Shown: positions 23,348 to 33,572 of the stretch, one piece after another | How the letters are laid out: every line of letters begins with the position of its first letter | Position numbering within the stretch: position 1 is the stretch's first letter | Source: Pseudevernia furfuracea | Lineage: Eukaryota; Ascomycota; Lecanoromycetes; Lecanorales; Parmeliaceae | DNA length: 64,000 nt | Assembly (NCBI GenBank): GCA_022315425.1 | Contig: JAIUPT010000031.1 | Location: forward strand, 558,001 to 622,000 | Direction of reading: 5' to 3' | Made by a program: the position numbers and the translations under genes | Notes under the pieces: generated by a model | What the model saw: only the letters and a program-made list of their open reading frames with translations | The model's database searches: none | What the model was told of the DNA's origin: nothing

Positions 23348-23722
23348 ATGATCGTTAAAGACTGCTCAGCGCTTCTCTTGATATTATTTATTTCGTCCTG
23401 CTCATGGAGAGATCAGTGCCTCTTTGATGTGCACAGCAATTGGTTCGAGACAAAACACGTTGCTTCACCACTGTCGGGTGCTCTATCGAATGCTACAGAC
23501 TGGTCGGCATCCAATGCAGAGGGGATTGTTGTGGATGGCTCTTTCCTCGTAACGGCTATCAACGAAACTGCGTCGGCTCTGGCAGGAGCTGCTTTAGAGG
23601 AAATGAAGAGAAAGATGGCATACAAAGCGGAGTGGACCGGTATTGGTCTGGGTTGGATGAGGAGCTTTCTCGGAGCTAGGCAGTGGAGAGTGCCATGTGT
23701 TGACGTTTACGTCAGACTATAA
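23348..23722 (+). CDS. Doubtful small secreted protein
   Basis: Open frame of 124 codons from ATG 23348. The first 20 residues (MIVKDCSALLLILFISSCSW) look like a signal peptide, and the rest has two N-glycosylation sequons (NAT, NET) and an Ala-rich helix (NETASALAGAALEEMKRKM). No family recognised. The frame also continues upstream of this ATG. It could be a genuine short secreted protein, an exon of a larger gene, or chance. Its only support is open frame plus signal-like start. Confidence 0.25.
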   Translation: MIVKDCSALLLILFISSCSWRDQCLFDVHSNWFETKHVASPLSGALSNATDWSASNAEGIVVDGSFLVTAINETASALAGAALEEMKRKMAYKAEWTGIGLGWMRSFLGARQWRVPCVDVYVRL

Positions 23723-24327
23723 ATACCTTGTGGCTGTCGATACCCTGGAAGGCTTGTACGGTAGCCGGAGTGAGCATTGCTGGCGTTATGGGATTGGGAA
23801 TTGCTGGATGGTCTACTTGCATTTAGCGAATTGGGGGTCTCTGGAGAGATATAGCAGCTAGGATAGTTTAAAGCCATCGCCTCTGCGAAGCCTTACAATA
23901 TGAGGATTGCATATCACATATAAGGCTTCTAAGCGTACTAGAAAAGTCCATTGGTTTGGGTGAAACGGTATCGCTCTCCCCGCCGAGACGTAGGTTCGTT
24001 GTCCTATTGCCATACGACCAGAATCTACGACATTTCCCAAAAACAAAACATTGCATGCTTGTCTCATGCAATATTAGAGATTTGGGCAAGACATTTACTA
24101 GAATTCAACTTACAAATCCGAAATCCAACCGGTCGTTGCAGCCTTTGCGAGTGGGGAGCCTCCGCTCTTTGCTCTTGCAAGTCCCAGGCAGTCGGGACTT
24201 CCACTGTCAACACAAGCATATCTACCGGGCGTTACTTTCTAGACGTCCTTTACTCGTCAGTCCTAGTCCGGGCTTTTCAAAGTCGACTTTACCTTCCACC
24301 ACGCTTCGACGCAGGTTTGTTACCGCC

Positions 24328-27249
24328 ATGGCTGTCGCAGATCGAAGCATCTTGCCTGATACGTACGTTCTGTCCTCCATTGCAGGAGATCTTGTCTTGA
24401 CAGAATCAGCGTCAAAGCTATCAACTACGACCTTGAGCTTTTCGACCTTGAGCTTGGGGGTGCTTTTAGCTTCCAAGGGATTGTAAAGATCCAAGTCAAC
24501 ATCAAGTCGTCAACCAAGAGTATTACTCTGAATGCTCATCATTTGACGATCCATGAAGGTGGAATCTCTGGTAGAGGCACATCGTTTCAAGGATTGTGAC
24601 CGCATACTAACACTACTTAGGTCAAAAAACTGGTAATATCTCTTACGATGAGAAGTCACAGCGTGTCACCTTGGTCTTTCCAGAGGAAATCAGTGCCTCT
24701 AGTGATACTATGCTCTCTATCCGATATTCTGGTACCATGAATAACAGCATGGCTGGATTCTACAGGTCCAAATATAAGCCAATAGTTACTCCCGCACAGT
24801 CTGTCCCTATGGACGGAGAACACCATCTCATGTTCTCTACGCAATTTGAATCTAGCGATGCGAGGAGAGCTCTTCCATGCTTTGACGAGCCAAATCTCAA
24901 AGCTACATTCGACGTCAGCATTGAGATCCCGGAGGACCAAACTGCCCTTAGCAATATGCCTCAAAAGGAGGTCAAGCAAAGGAAAGCTGGCCTGAAAACA
25001 GTGGTTTTTGAACGAACTCCAGTGATGAGTACTTATCTTCTTGCGTGGGCCTTCGGAGATTTCGAGTACGTGGAAGGCTTCACACAGAGAAAGTACCAAG
25101 GCAAGCAGCTACCATGCAGGGTCTACACCACCAGAGGCTTGGAGGACCAAGGACGCTTCGCGCTTGAGAATTGTCATCAGGTAGTGGACTACTTTTCCGA
25201 GATCTTTAAGATCAATTATCCACTACCGAAGATGGACCTCCTCGCAGTACATGAGTTTTCTCACGGCGCTATGGAAAATTGGGGACTGGTCACCTACAGA
25301 ACGACCGCTGTCCTTTTCGATGAGAAACAATCAGACGCCAAGTACAAGAATCGTGTCGCATACGTAGTAGCGCACGAACTCGCCCATCAATGGTTCGGTA
25401 ATCTCGTCACCATGGATTGGTGGAGTGAGCTGTGGCTCAACGAAGGCTTTGCTACTTGGGTCGGCTGGCTGGCGATCGACCATCTATATCCCGATCACGA
25501 GGTCTGGAGCCAGTTTGTCACGGAAGCTGTGCAAACTGCTGAGAACCTGGATTCTTTGCGAGCCTCCCATCCAATTGAAGTTCCTGTTCGAGATGCTCTT
25601 GAGGTGGAGCAGATATTCGATGCGATCTCTTACTTGAAAGGGAGTTCGGTGATTAGGATGTTGTCTGGCCATCTAGGCGTAGAGACTTTCCTGGAAGGAG
25701 TCTCTGCGTACTTAAAAGAGCACGCTTATGGTAGACTCACTCGGCTTTCAGTGATACAGTATAGCTAACGTTCATATAGGTAATGCAACTACTAACGATC
25801 TCTGGGCAGCGTTAAGCAAAGCATCTGGAAAAGATGTCCACGTTTTCATGGTGTGTCTTACGGTTGTGACGCCATTCTTCTGGGCTGACTTAAGACCGTG
25901 TAGGATCCATGGATCAGAAAAATCGGATTTCCGGTCCTCACTGTTGCCGAAGAGCCTGGGCAAATTGGCGTCCGCCAGTCGCGTTTCCTCCAAACAGGAG
26001 ACGTAAAGAGCGAAGAGGACAAGACCCTGTGGTGGATTCCACTAGGTCTGAAGACAGATCCAAAAGCAACAGGAGCCGCCACAAAGGCCTTGACCATTAA
26101 AGAAGACACGCTCCGTGATATAGATGAGACATTCTACAAGCTGAACAGCGATCAGATGGGCTTTTACCGCACCAACTACCCGCCGGCTAGACTGGAATCA
26201 CTTGGTAAAGAGAGACACAAGCTCAGTGTAGAGGACAAGATCGGCCTAGTTGCAGATGCCGCAGCACTGGCTGTTGCTGGTCAAGGTACAACAGCTGGGT
26301 TTTTGGTGTTAGTCGAAAAGTTTCAGGATGAAAAAAACAAAGCGTATGTTAGCAAGATCATATCTGAGCGCGAGATACTGACAGCGGACTCAGCGTTTGG
26401 TCCCAGATTATTAGCTCGCTCGGCAACATTCGGTCCATCTTTGCGGACAACGAGACAGTCGCCAACGGACTCAAAGCGTTTACTTTACGTCTTATAACAC
26501 TGGCGACCGAAGAAATAGGGTGGGATTTTGCGCCAAATGAAGACTTCCTGACGGGACAGATGCGCGCCTTGTTGATAAGTACTGCAGGCAATGCAGGTCA
26601 TGAGAAGTAAACCATCTGCTTCCTTTAGATCGGATTGATGGCTAATTCCCAAGTCAGGACGATTGCCGAAGCAAAGCGTCGCTTCGAGGCTTACCAGAAA
26701 GGTGATCGCTCAGCTGTCCATCCCAGTCTCCGCCTCGCGGTCTTCCAAATCGTGGTCCGCGAAGGAGGGAAACCCGCTTATGAAGCTGTTCTCGATGAAT
26801 ATACCAATACCACCTCAATTGATGGAAAAGAAACCTGTTTGCTAGCACTAGGCAAAGTACAAACAACTAATCTGGTCAAATTCTTCCTCGAGTTCCAATT
26901 CTCCGACAAGGTTGCCCTCCAGGATATCCATACTGGCTCGGTCTCGCTAGCTGCGAACTCCAAGGTTCGCAACGACCTGTGGGAGTATATCAAGGAAAAT
27001 TGGGATACGGTAAACAAGAAACTGTCGACTTCTTCGGTCGTGATAGATCGCTATCTCAAGACATGCTTATCGAAATTCGCAAGCCACGAGGTCGAGAAAG
27101 ATATAGCGGCGTTCTTCAAAGACAAGGATACGAAGGCTTATGACAGAGGCTTGGTACAAATCTCAGATAGTGTGCAAGCAAACGCAAACTACAAGGAGCG
27201 TGATGAAGCGTTGGTGCTGGAATGGCTTAAAACCCATGAATACCTTTGA
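24328..27249 (+). CDS. AAP1: M1-family zinc aminopeptidase (Aap1/puromycin-sensitive type)
   Basis: Zinc metallo-aminopeptidase that removes N-terminal residues from peptides. Seven exons (24328-24362, 24404-24570, 24621-25730, 25780-25850, 25904-26343, 26394-26606, 26658-27249) give 875 aa, the usual length for the family, with all phases closing. Catalytic features: GAMEN (283-287), HELAHQWFGNLVT with zinc ligands H319 and H323, and the third ligand E342 in LNEGFATW. The ERAP1-like C-terminal helical domain is present (KRRFEAYQKGDRSAVHPSLR) and the protein ends LVLEWLKTHEYL. The chosen start gives the cytosolic form (MAVADRSILPDT). The same frame stays open upstream to an ATG at 24055, adding 91 residues rich in Arg, Ser and Leu that resemble a mitochondrial presequence. 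Confidence 0.95.
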
Positions 27250-27712
27250 GTACTGAAAGTCTCGAGAGTGGTATGGTGACGAGATGAGTGTAATTATAAA
27301 AGCATTGGCGAAAAGTAAGGATTCATGCTCAAGTATCTTGCCACAAATCACGACACGGTCTGAGGGCTCGCAGTCATGAGGTTCTGTAGACGAAAATCGG
27401 TCTCGGGGTATCCTGTAGATGTGACTTTAGGGTAAATGATATGTATATAGTTATGTGGTGGTGACCAAGATGATTCTTAAGTCGATGTTCATGTGGCTCT
27501 TTTTCACGGCGCCTTGTAAGGCTGAATGTTTCACTACGGACTAGCTCGTATGTTCTGATGTCCCTGTGTCTCTGTCGTGGTGTTAACTAGAGAGAATCAT
27601 CCCCAACATCATCCTTCTTTGCCCACAGTGACATCTGACATTACTTCGAACTCTAGGAAACTCTTCTTTCTCAAAGTTCATCCCAAGTACAAACTTCTTC
27701 TCGAAGTCCACC
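27250..27712. other. Intergenic region before YPT1
   Basis: 460 bp between two genes on the same strand. It must hold the aminopeptidase 3' UTR and the YPT1 promoter. No gene seen. Confidence 0.5.
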
Positions 27713-28662
27713 ATGAATCCGGAGTAGTAAGTCGGGAAACATGGAATCCAAGACCTCACAGACCGCTGACCTTTGGGCCTTGTAGAGCCATCCTGCTTTT
27801 CCCAAATCAAGAAGAGACTAGACTTGCCAAAAGCTCAAGCTCTCGGTTGCCGCAGGCCCGTTGATGGACTGCAGCCTTGCTAATTACCGCCTCCCTCAGA
27901 TACGATTACCTCTTCAAGCTCCTCCTTATCGGTGACTCCGGCGTGGGAAAGTCTTGTTTGCTGCTGCGATTTGCCGATGACACATACACTGAGAGCTATA
28001 TCTCGACCATTGGTGTCGACTTTGTATGACGCTTTCAGAATCCACCTCCGATCTCGAACCGAGATGGCTGACAAGCGCTACCAGAAAATCCGGACAATCG
28101 AGCTAGATGGCAAGACCGTAAAACTTCAGATTGTATGCAAAGCAGTCATTACTTCAGTCTGCGGACACTGATATTAGTGCTAGTGGGATACAGCGGGCCA
28201 AGAGCGATTCCGAACCATCACATCCTCCTACTACCGCGGAGCACATGGCATCTGCGTTGTCTACGATGTGACAGATATGGATTCATTCAACAACGTCAAG
28301 CAGTGGCTCCAAGAGATCGACCGCTACGCTACAGAAGGTGTGAATAAGCTGCTGGTGGGCAACAAGAGTGATATGTCTGACAAGAAGGTCGTGGAGTACA
28401 CCGTTGCGAAGGTACGTATTAGATACGTGTTCTTCGTAAACCAGTTTGACGTTTGATGGAAATATAGGAATTCGCCGACAGCCTTGGCATTCCGTTCCTA
28501 GAAACATCAGCCAAGAACGCGTCAAATGTCGAACAAGCCTTCTTGACCATGGCCCGACAGATTAAAGAGCGAATGGGTACCACAACCGTCAACAACAAAC
28601 CCACCGTCCAAGTCGGACAAGGCCAGGGAGTGCAATCGGGTTCGGCCGGCGGGTGTTGTTAG
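27713..28662 (+). CDS. YPT1: Ypt1/Rab1 GTPase
   Basis: Essential Rab of ER-to-Golgi transport and autophagy. Five exons (27713-27723, 27900-28023, 28085-28132, 28184-28411, 28468-28662) give 201 aa. The first coding exon is only 11 nt (MNP plus two bases) and is followed by a 176-bp intron. Motifs: GDSGVGKSC (15-23), effector loop YISTIGVDF, WDTAGQERF (62-70), NKSD (about 121-124), ETSAKNASNVEQAF, and a C-terminal GGCC for geranylgeranylation. The first intron's donor is GTAGTA; an overlapping stronger GTAAGT 3 nt downstream would create a stop codon at the junction. The sequence is nearly that of canonical Ypt1 throughout, so the model is secure. Confidence 0.98.
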
Positions 28663-31119
28663 AGAAATAGAAGCATGGGGGAGGGAAAGATTGCGTCATG
28701 GTCCAAGATGGAAGGTCTGCCTACGATGAAGCCTACGTATACTATATGTGTCCGCCTGCAGTCATGGTTGGTTTTACGAGCCTTAGAGGGTTCTGATGAT
28801 GCGAATCTTGTCGGCTTGGAAGCAAGGACCTCCGCATTCTTAATGGCCGTGGTATGATGGGGATAGAGGTCGTTGTTACGTCCAGGTTCTGCATTGTCTC
28901 ATAGGTGTTTGTACTCAGCAATCAATTCTTCATGCATGCTTTGTGGTCATATTTGACGCTACAAAGCTTTGGGCTTATGGTGGCAACCCCCGATCTGGCT
29001 TTACCACAATTTGTGCTTGTTCTGTCAATCCATGGTTCTCCCCTCTTTTTCCGAGTTGAGTTGACTCAGGGGCCCTAGCTTTCTTCCTCAATCTACCTTT
29101 GTCGGCATTTTTTCATGAACCTGTAAATGCGTTCTTCAACAGAAGCTATAGCACGGCTGAGCCCGACCTGAATCACATCTGCACACCGTTTAACAACGTC
29201 ACGACCGGAGCGATTACTAGCATGGACACCCAAATCACTGCAAAACGACCAGACCAAAGGGTTGAAGCCGAACTGCTTCTATTTCCCTGAATAACGCTTC
29301 CTCTAGCAGTGCTCGTACTTGGGTTCGAGGATGGTCTGGAAGGATAATTGGTTCATACGATCGTACTCGATGATGACGCCCCGGATATCAAGACGAGGTC
29401 TGCCTCACTCCTCACAGCTGGCGCTGTGCTTCCCGCCGCGTCATCACCAGCATCGAAGCATGAACATGCGCTCGTGATCTGGGAGCGCCCAAACTGGCTC
29501 ACATAGGTTGGGAGGAGGATTGGGGAATGGTATCCTAGGTAGAGAGGGCAGAAGAGTTTTGCATCTTCTGGAATATTCTTTAGGGCGCCAAGCTCATTGT
29601 CTAGGAAACATGGAAATGTGGCGACAGCGAAGGCGGGTGTGGTTGGGCTCGGCGTTCGTACGGTGATATGGTGTGTCGATGTGTGGTGTGTGTGAGGTGT
29701 GTGAGATGTTTGAGAGGTGTGGTGTGTGTAAGATGTGTGAGATGTTTGAGATGTATGAGGTGTGTGAGATGTGTAAGAGGCATCAAATGTCTGAGATGTG
29801 CCAGATGTGTACGTGATGCGTAGTATACTTGTACGATGTGTTTCTTGCAATGGGTGGTATAGAAGGGGTAGCACGGGGAAAGGTGAGCTCTCCGGAAGTT
29901 GTGAAGGATAGTTTATACTGACAGTCACAACTGTAATGAGGAGGCTTCACCAGTCATTTAGCTGTGTGTGAGCAGAATCCATCGGAATCAGCCAGTTCCG
30001 ATGTTTGATCAAGGTCTTGGGCTGATAAACGCTGACATGCTCAATGCTCAAACAGCCATTACCCTGACAGAATTCCGCCATTTGTATTTTCGTACAAATT
30101 GTATCATTGAAAGAAATCAAAATTACATGAAATTACCACCAAGCTTGAGGATCAAAAATTCCTGATGACCTTGTCGCTGACACCCTTCTCCCTCCCAACG
30201 ACACAAACTTGGTTTGACATGGAGCATCTTCTCCTTTTCTTGACATGTGAGTTGCTTGTCTTCGTGGAAAGAGACTGCCGAATATTCACCAGTCAGCCAA
30301 TCGGCATAAACGCAAGACTTGCCGGGAATTTCACTCATACTTATATCATCAGACCACAGCACTAAGCCAACCCGATCTCCACAATCTTCCACTGGCCATG
30401 TCGAAGCTGGTTTTCATAGCGTGGTAAGCGGTACCGCTCTTCAGACTTCTTCCGTCGAGCGTCTCGCCGCTTAGTATATCACACCCATGCCCGGTGCATG
30501 CTTGTCAAAACCAGCAGAAGAGCAAGTACGCGTGGATATAGAAGCCCATGCTGCTCTCATCGCGGCCATCCGTCAGCGTGTCTAGTTCCATCCATACCTG
30601 TTCCATGCATATTCCACCACTGTTCCTTCATGTAGCTAGTTATCCTTTGTCCCCACCAGCCATGTAATGGCTAATGGTCCATGCACTGAATCTATATGCT
30701 TTTCTAATCACCACTGCAGTGCGCTTGGAAGGATTGAAGTGTTGATAGCCAGAATGCCTCATGACATGGGATGAGTGACACATGGTGCAGGTGGTGTCGA
30801 ACGCTGGATGGAGAGTCTGACTGAGGGCATAAGTACAGCAGTACTATCTGGCTTAGGATGTAAGTACGTGGAATATTCTCAGGCTTGGGGGATGACTACG
30901 TGGGATGAAGTGCACCGCGGTTACGGGTGGGAAGATCTTATTCTCATTAATTGCGTAGGTCTAGACCATTCTACTTCTCCATGCGAAAACCACGTCCATG
31001 GCAACTCGAAAAAGTTCCTTTTTCCAAGCAATTGACTCATGCCAGGATACGTGCACCATTGCCTGCCCTTTGCACGAATCACGGCACCTTACGGTGCACT
31101 TCCCCTCCACCACCCCTTC
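28663..31119. other. Gene-poor region
   Basis: About 2.4 kb without a supported gene. The longest open frame (29353-29928, minus) is mostly His/Thr/Ser repeats translated from a TG-rich minisatellite and is probably not coding. Other frames are short and without splice support. Confidence 0.45.
29670..29810. repeat. Degenerate TG-rich minisatellite
   Basis: Tandem variants of GTGTGTGAGATGT and TTTGAGAGGTGTG over about 140 bp. On the minus strand it translates to SHTSHTPHTSQTS-like repeats. Unit length is irregular (about 12-15 bp), suggesting an old, diverged tandem array. Confidence 0.75.
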
Positions 31120-31467
31120 TCAGTCCTCGAGAAATCCCTCATGAAGCTCATACGCAGGCGGTGGAAGCTTGAAGTCATCTGCCTCGTCGAGGAATGGGCT
31201 TCCCTTGTTGGGTAAAATCCTGCCCCTTATATCGATCATGCTATTCTCAAGGACAGCAAGCCTGTTCTGCTGCCTTTGATCCCGTTCTCTGAGCTCCCGG
31301 CGGTCACAGATGTGGAAGACGGCGATAGCAGTGACAGCGATGAGGCAGAGCATCATATGTTTGGATGAGGGATCCTTGGAGACAGCGTCCGAGTATCCTC
31401 GAGAAGAGTCGTAGATAGTGAAAGTGGACGCTTGCAGGTATGTTAGGAGGTATGTGAGGTTGAACAT
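31120..31467 (-). CDS. Small putative single-pass membrane protein
   Basis: Not recognised. A single-exon frame of 115 aa from MFNLTYLLTYL. One hydrophobic stretch (MMLCLIAVTAIAVFHI) is followed by a charged Arg/Glu/Gln-rich helix (CDRRELRERDQRQQNRL) that may form a coiled coil, then a tail with LPPPAYELHE, where PPAY is a possible WW-domain/Rsp5-adaptor binding motif. A longer start (18 residues upstream) is also open. Membrane segment plus coherent charged tail argue for a real gene, but no homologue is known to me. Confidence 0.5.
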   Translation of the reverse strand: MFNLTYLLTYLQASTFTIYDSSRGYSDAVSKDPSSKHMMLCLIAVTAIAVFHICDRRELRERDQRQQNRLAVLENSMIDIRGRILPNKGSPFLDEADDFKLPPPAYELHEGFLED

Positions 31468-31920
31468 GTTTGCTCTGATTCTATGGTGTCTGGCTTGTGG
31501 CTTTTGGTAATAGGCAGGCACTTGCAGTTGGGTTAGGTTCCTGAGAAGGAAAAGAATGGAGTACAGCTTTTATATCCAAGGAAAGTGCATTATTTCCATA
31601 AGTTAGGAAAGTGCAGTAAATTTTCTTGAAACTTCGGAAAATCCATTATAATGTCGAACTTCCATGACTCCGGTCTTCAGCCTATTACCAATGCCTGACC
31701 TCGTCACTAGGACGCAAAAAGTCCAGCTTCAAGCCAATTAATTTAACTTACAACCGGCGGACAGCGTCTCATACGAAAAGACATGCCTTCGATTTAGCAG
31801 TGACTGCAACCTTCCCCTCCAAAGTACCCAGCATCATGTCTCGCACGATGGTCCGGCGAGAGATCGTCGTCCTCATATATCTCCGTCTCTTCGGGTCCTC
31901 CACATTAGTCCTAAACGCGC
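31468..31920. other. Intergenic region
   Basis: 450 bp between two putative small genes read leftwards. No coding frame of note. Confidence 0.45.
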
Positions 31921-32417
31921 TCACAATGATTTGGACAACAACGTACCTTTCCCTGTCTCGCCGATCCATTGCTCATCATCGACCATGGCCATCTGTCTCT
32001 TGGACCTGCGACGTCCCTTGATCACCGTGGCAATGATGGCGATAATGGAAAGTCCAAAGAAGAAGCCGAGCACTGCAATAACGCACTGGTTTGGCAAAGT
32101 CTGCTACTATGTTAGTCATGGTGATGACAAAGCGCAATAGTAGGGTCGTACTACTGTATGACCTATTGTCTGCTGTTTTGCCAGAACATCCCGAACTTGT
32201 AACCGAGATGACGAGGCATCTGGCGCTTTGTTGCAGCCCCACCAGCCCCAAAACCCACACCTTACTGGACCAAGACCACCAGCAATTACATTGATTCCAG
32301 TCCCAACGATTACCGACATGTCTGCTGATGTTGATACGAAAGCGGTACTAGCGGTCAATTCTTGGACAAGGGTTTTGTCTGGGCAGAAACAAGGAAGTTG
32401 CTTGGGGGTCAGACAGT
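31921..32417 (-). CDS. Putative membrane protein, 3' part only
   Basis: Not recognised; 5' end unresolved. Two exons can be argued: 32152-32417 (phase-1 acceptor AAAAG) and 31921-32100 (acceptor GTAGCAG, 51-bp intron). The first has a Cys-rich start (CLTPKQLPCFCPDKTLVQEL) reminiscent of the CxC centre of CFEM domains, but the following cysteines expected there are replaced by Ser or Phe. It continues with Gly/Trp residues (CGFWGWWGC) and IGHTV. The second gives TLPNQCVIAVLGFFFGLSII, a clear transmembrane helix, followed by the basic KGRRRSKRQ stop-transfer signal and a short tail. The membrane exon is the secure part; upstream exon(s) with a signal peptide were not found. It might be a decaying gene. 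Confidence 0.4.
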
Positions 32418-33178
32418 CTTTTAATTACTGAGGTTTGAATCGTAAGTAGGGTTGCTGCGTTCGAATTGTCCTAACACATCGAACTGACTCAATCCTTCTC
32501 AGCAAGGGCCCTGCCTCCAACATGTGCCAGAAATAAGCCATGCCACAAGCCGGGCTTGACACAGCAGGGCATCCCAAGGAGTTATTCTACCAGATTCGAG
32601 AGAAACGATAAAGATTCATTCGGAACTGGGCCCACTTATACCTGAATGCCATTTCTAAACCCTCGCAATTGTTCTCTAGAACAGAGATGGGCATGAAAGA
32701 GCTTGCCGCCTACTAACAATATTTTCCCTGGGAAGGAGCGCTGGACATGGCTTACTGCAACCAATGAAGAATCAGGTACAAAGACGGAAAACTGCAAACG
32801 AGGTCTCTCAATCTCGCAACGCCACAACCCCCTCATACCTGATTCATTCCATGGTTACGGCTTTGTGACAGAAAGGTAACATTTTGCAGTACAAAGGGCA
32901 GATACTCCAAGACTTGGAGGAGGTTTAATTAAAATTCGCGATTTCATAGTATCGATTCCAAGGTGAAGTGGTTCTTCAAAATAATGCAGAACCCAAAGGA
33001 GCATTTACCGCAAAACTCAAGACCCGGATTTTCCGTCTATGATGAACCTTTTTCCTCGAAAAGGAGATGGAAAGCGCGATGAAAAGCCAGGAACGGACCA
33101 TTTCTAAAGCGCCCAGCCCCTCGGAATGCGCTCCCCAGCAGATGTGCCTGTGCTGTTAATGAAGATTCGTGGGTGATT
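32418..33178. other. Intergenic region
   Basis: About 760 bp. It may hide the 5' exon(s) of the preceding leftward gene. A short frame at 32636-32836 on the minus strand has no supporting features. Confidence 0.4.
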
Positions 33179-33572
33179 CTAGGTCAAGTTTCCACCAGAC
33201 ACGCTCCTCGGTGAACGCATTGGGACGCGCCAGAAGCTCTTCGGTGTTGCCTTCACCTCCCTCGCTGCGTCGTGGACCTTGTCTCATATTAGCTACCTGC
33301 CGACCCGTTCGAGATTACTCAATCGTACCGTCCTCGACTACCCGGTTCTCTACCCGGGTCTCAACCATGCCATTCTCCATGTTCTGTGCAAGAGCATCGT
33401 CGGTGCCTCGCCGCGCGCGGTACCTACGAAGTTTGTTCGACAACCAGGACAAGAGGTCGAGAATCGTCAGCGAAGAAGCGAGCAGAATGAGCAGGCCAAC
33501 CACGATCAAAGGGGCGAAGGTGATGGACTTGAAGAAGTTATTGGGGACATCGGCATCGTGCTCAGAGGCCAT
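33179..33572 (-). CDS. Small putative single-pass membrane protein
   Basis: Not recognised. Exon 1 (33329-33572) starts MASEHDADVPNNFFK and contains one transmembrane helix (APLIVVGLLILLASSLTIL) followed by a basic segment (SNKLRRYRARRG). A 46-bp intron with donor GTACGA, a GCTAAT branch site and acceptor ATGAG leads to 33179-33282, giving 115 aa in total. If the intron is retained the protein stops after 85 aa (GTIE). Topology suggests an N-out or tail-type anchor; no family known. Confidence 0.5.

Noticed and set aside
29353..29928. 191-codon open frame on the minus strand with SHTSHT repeats
   Set aside because: Most of it is translation of the TG-rich minisatellite, and no family or splice structure supports it.
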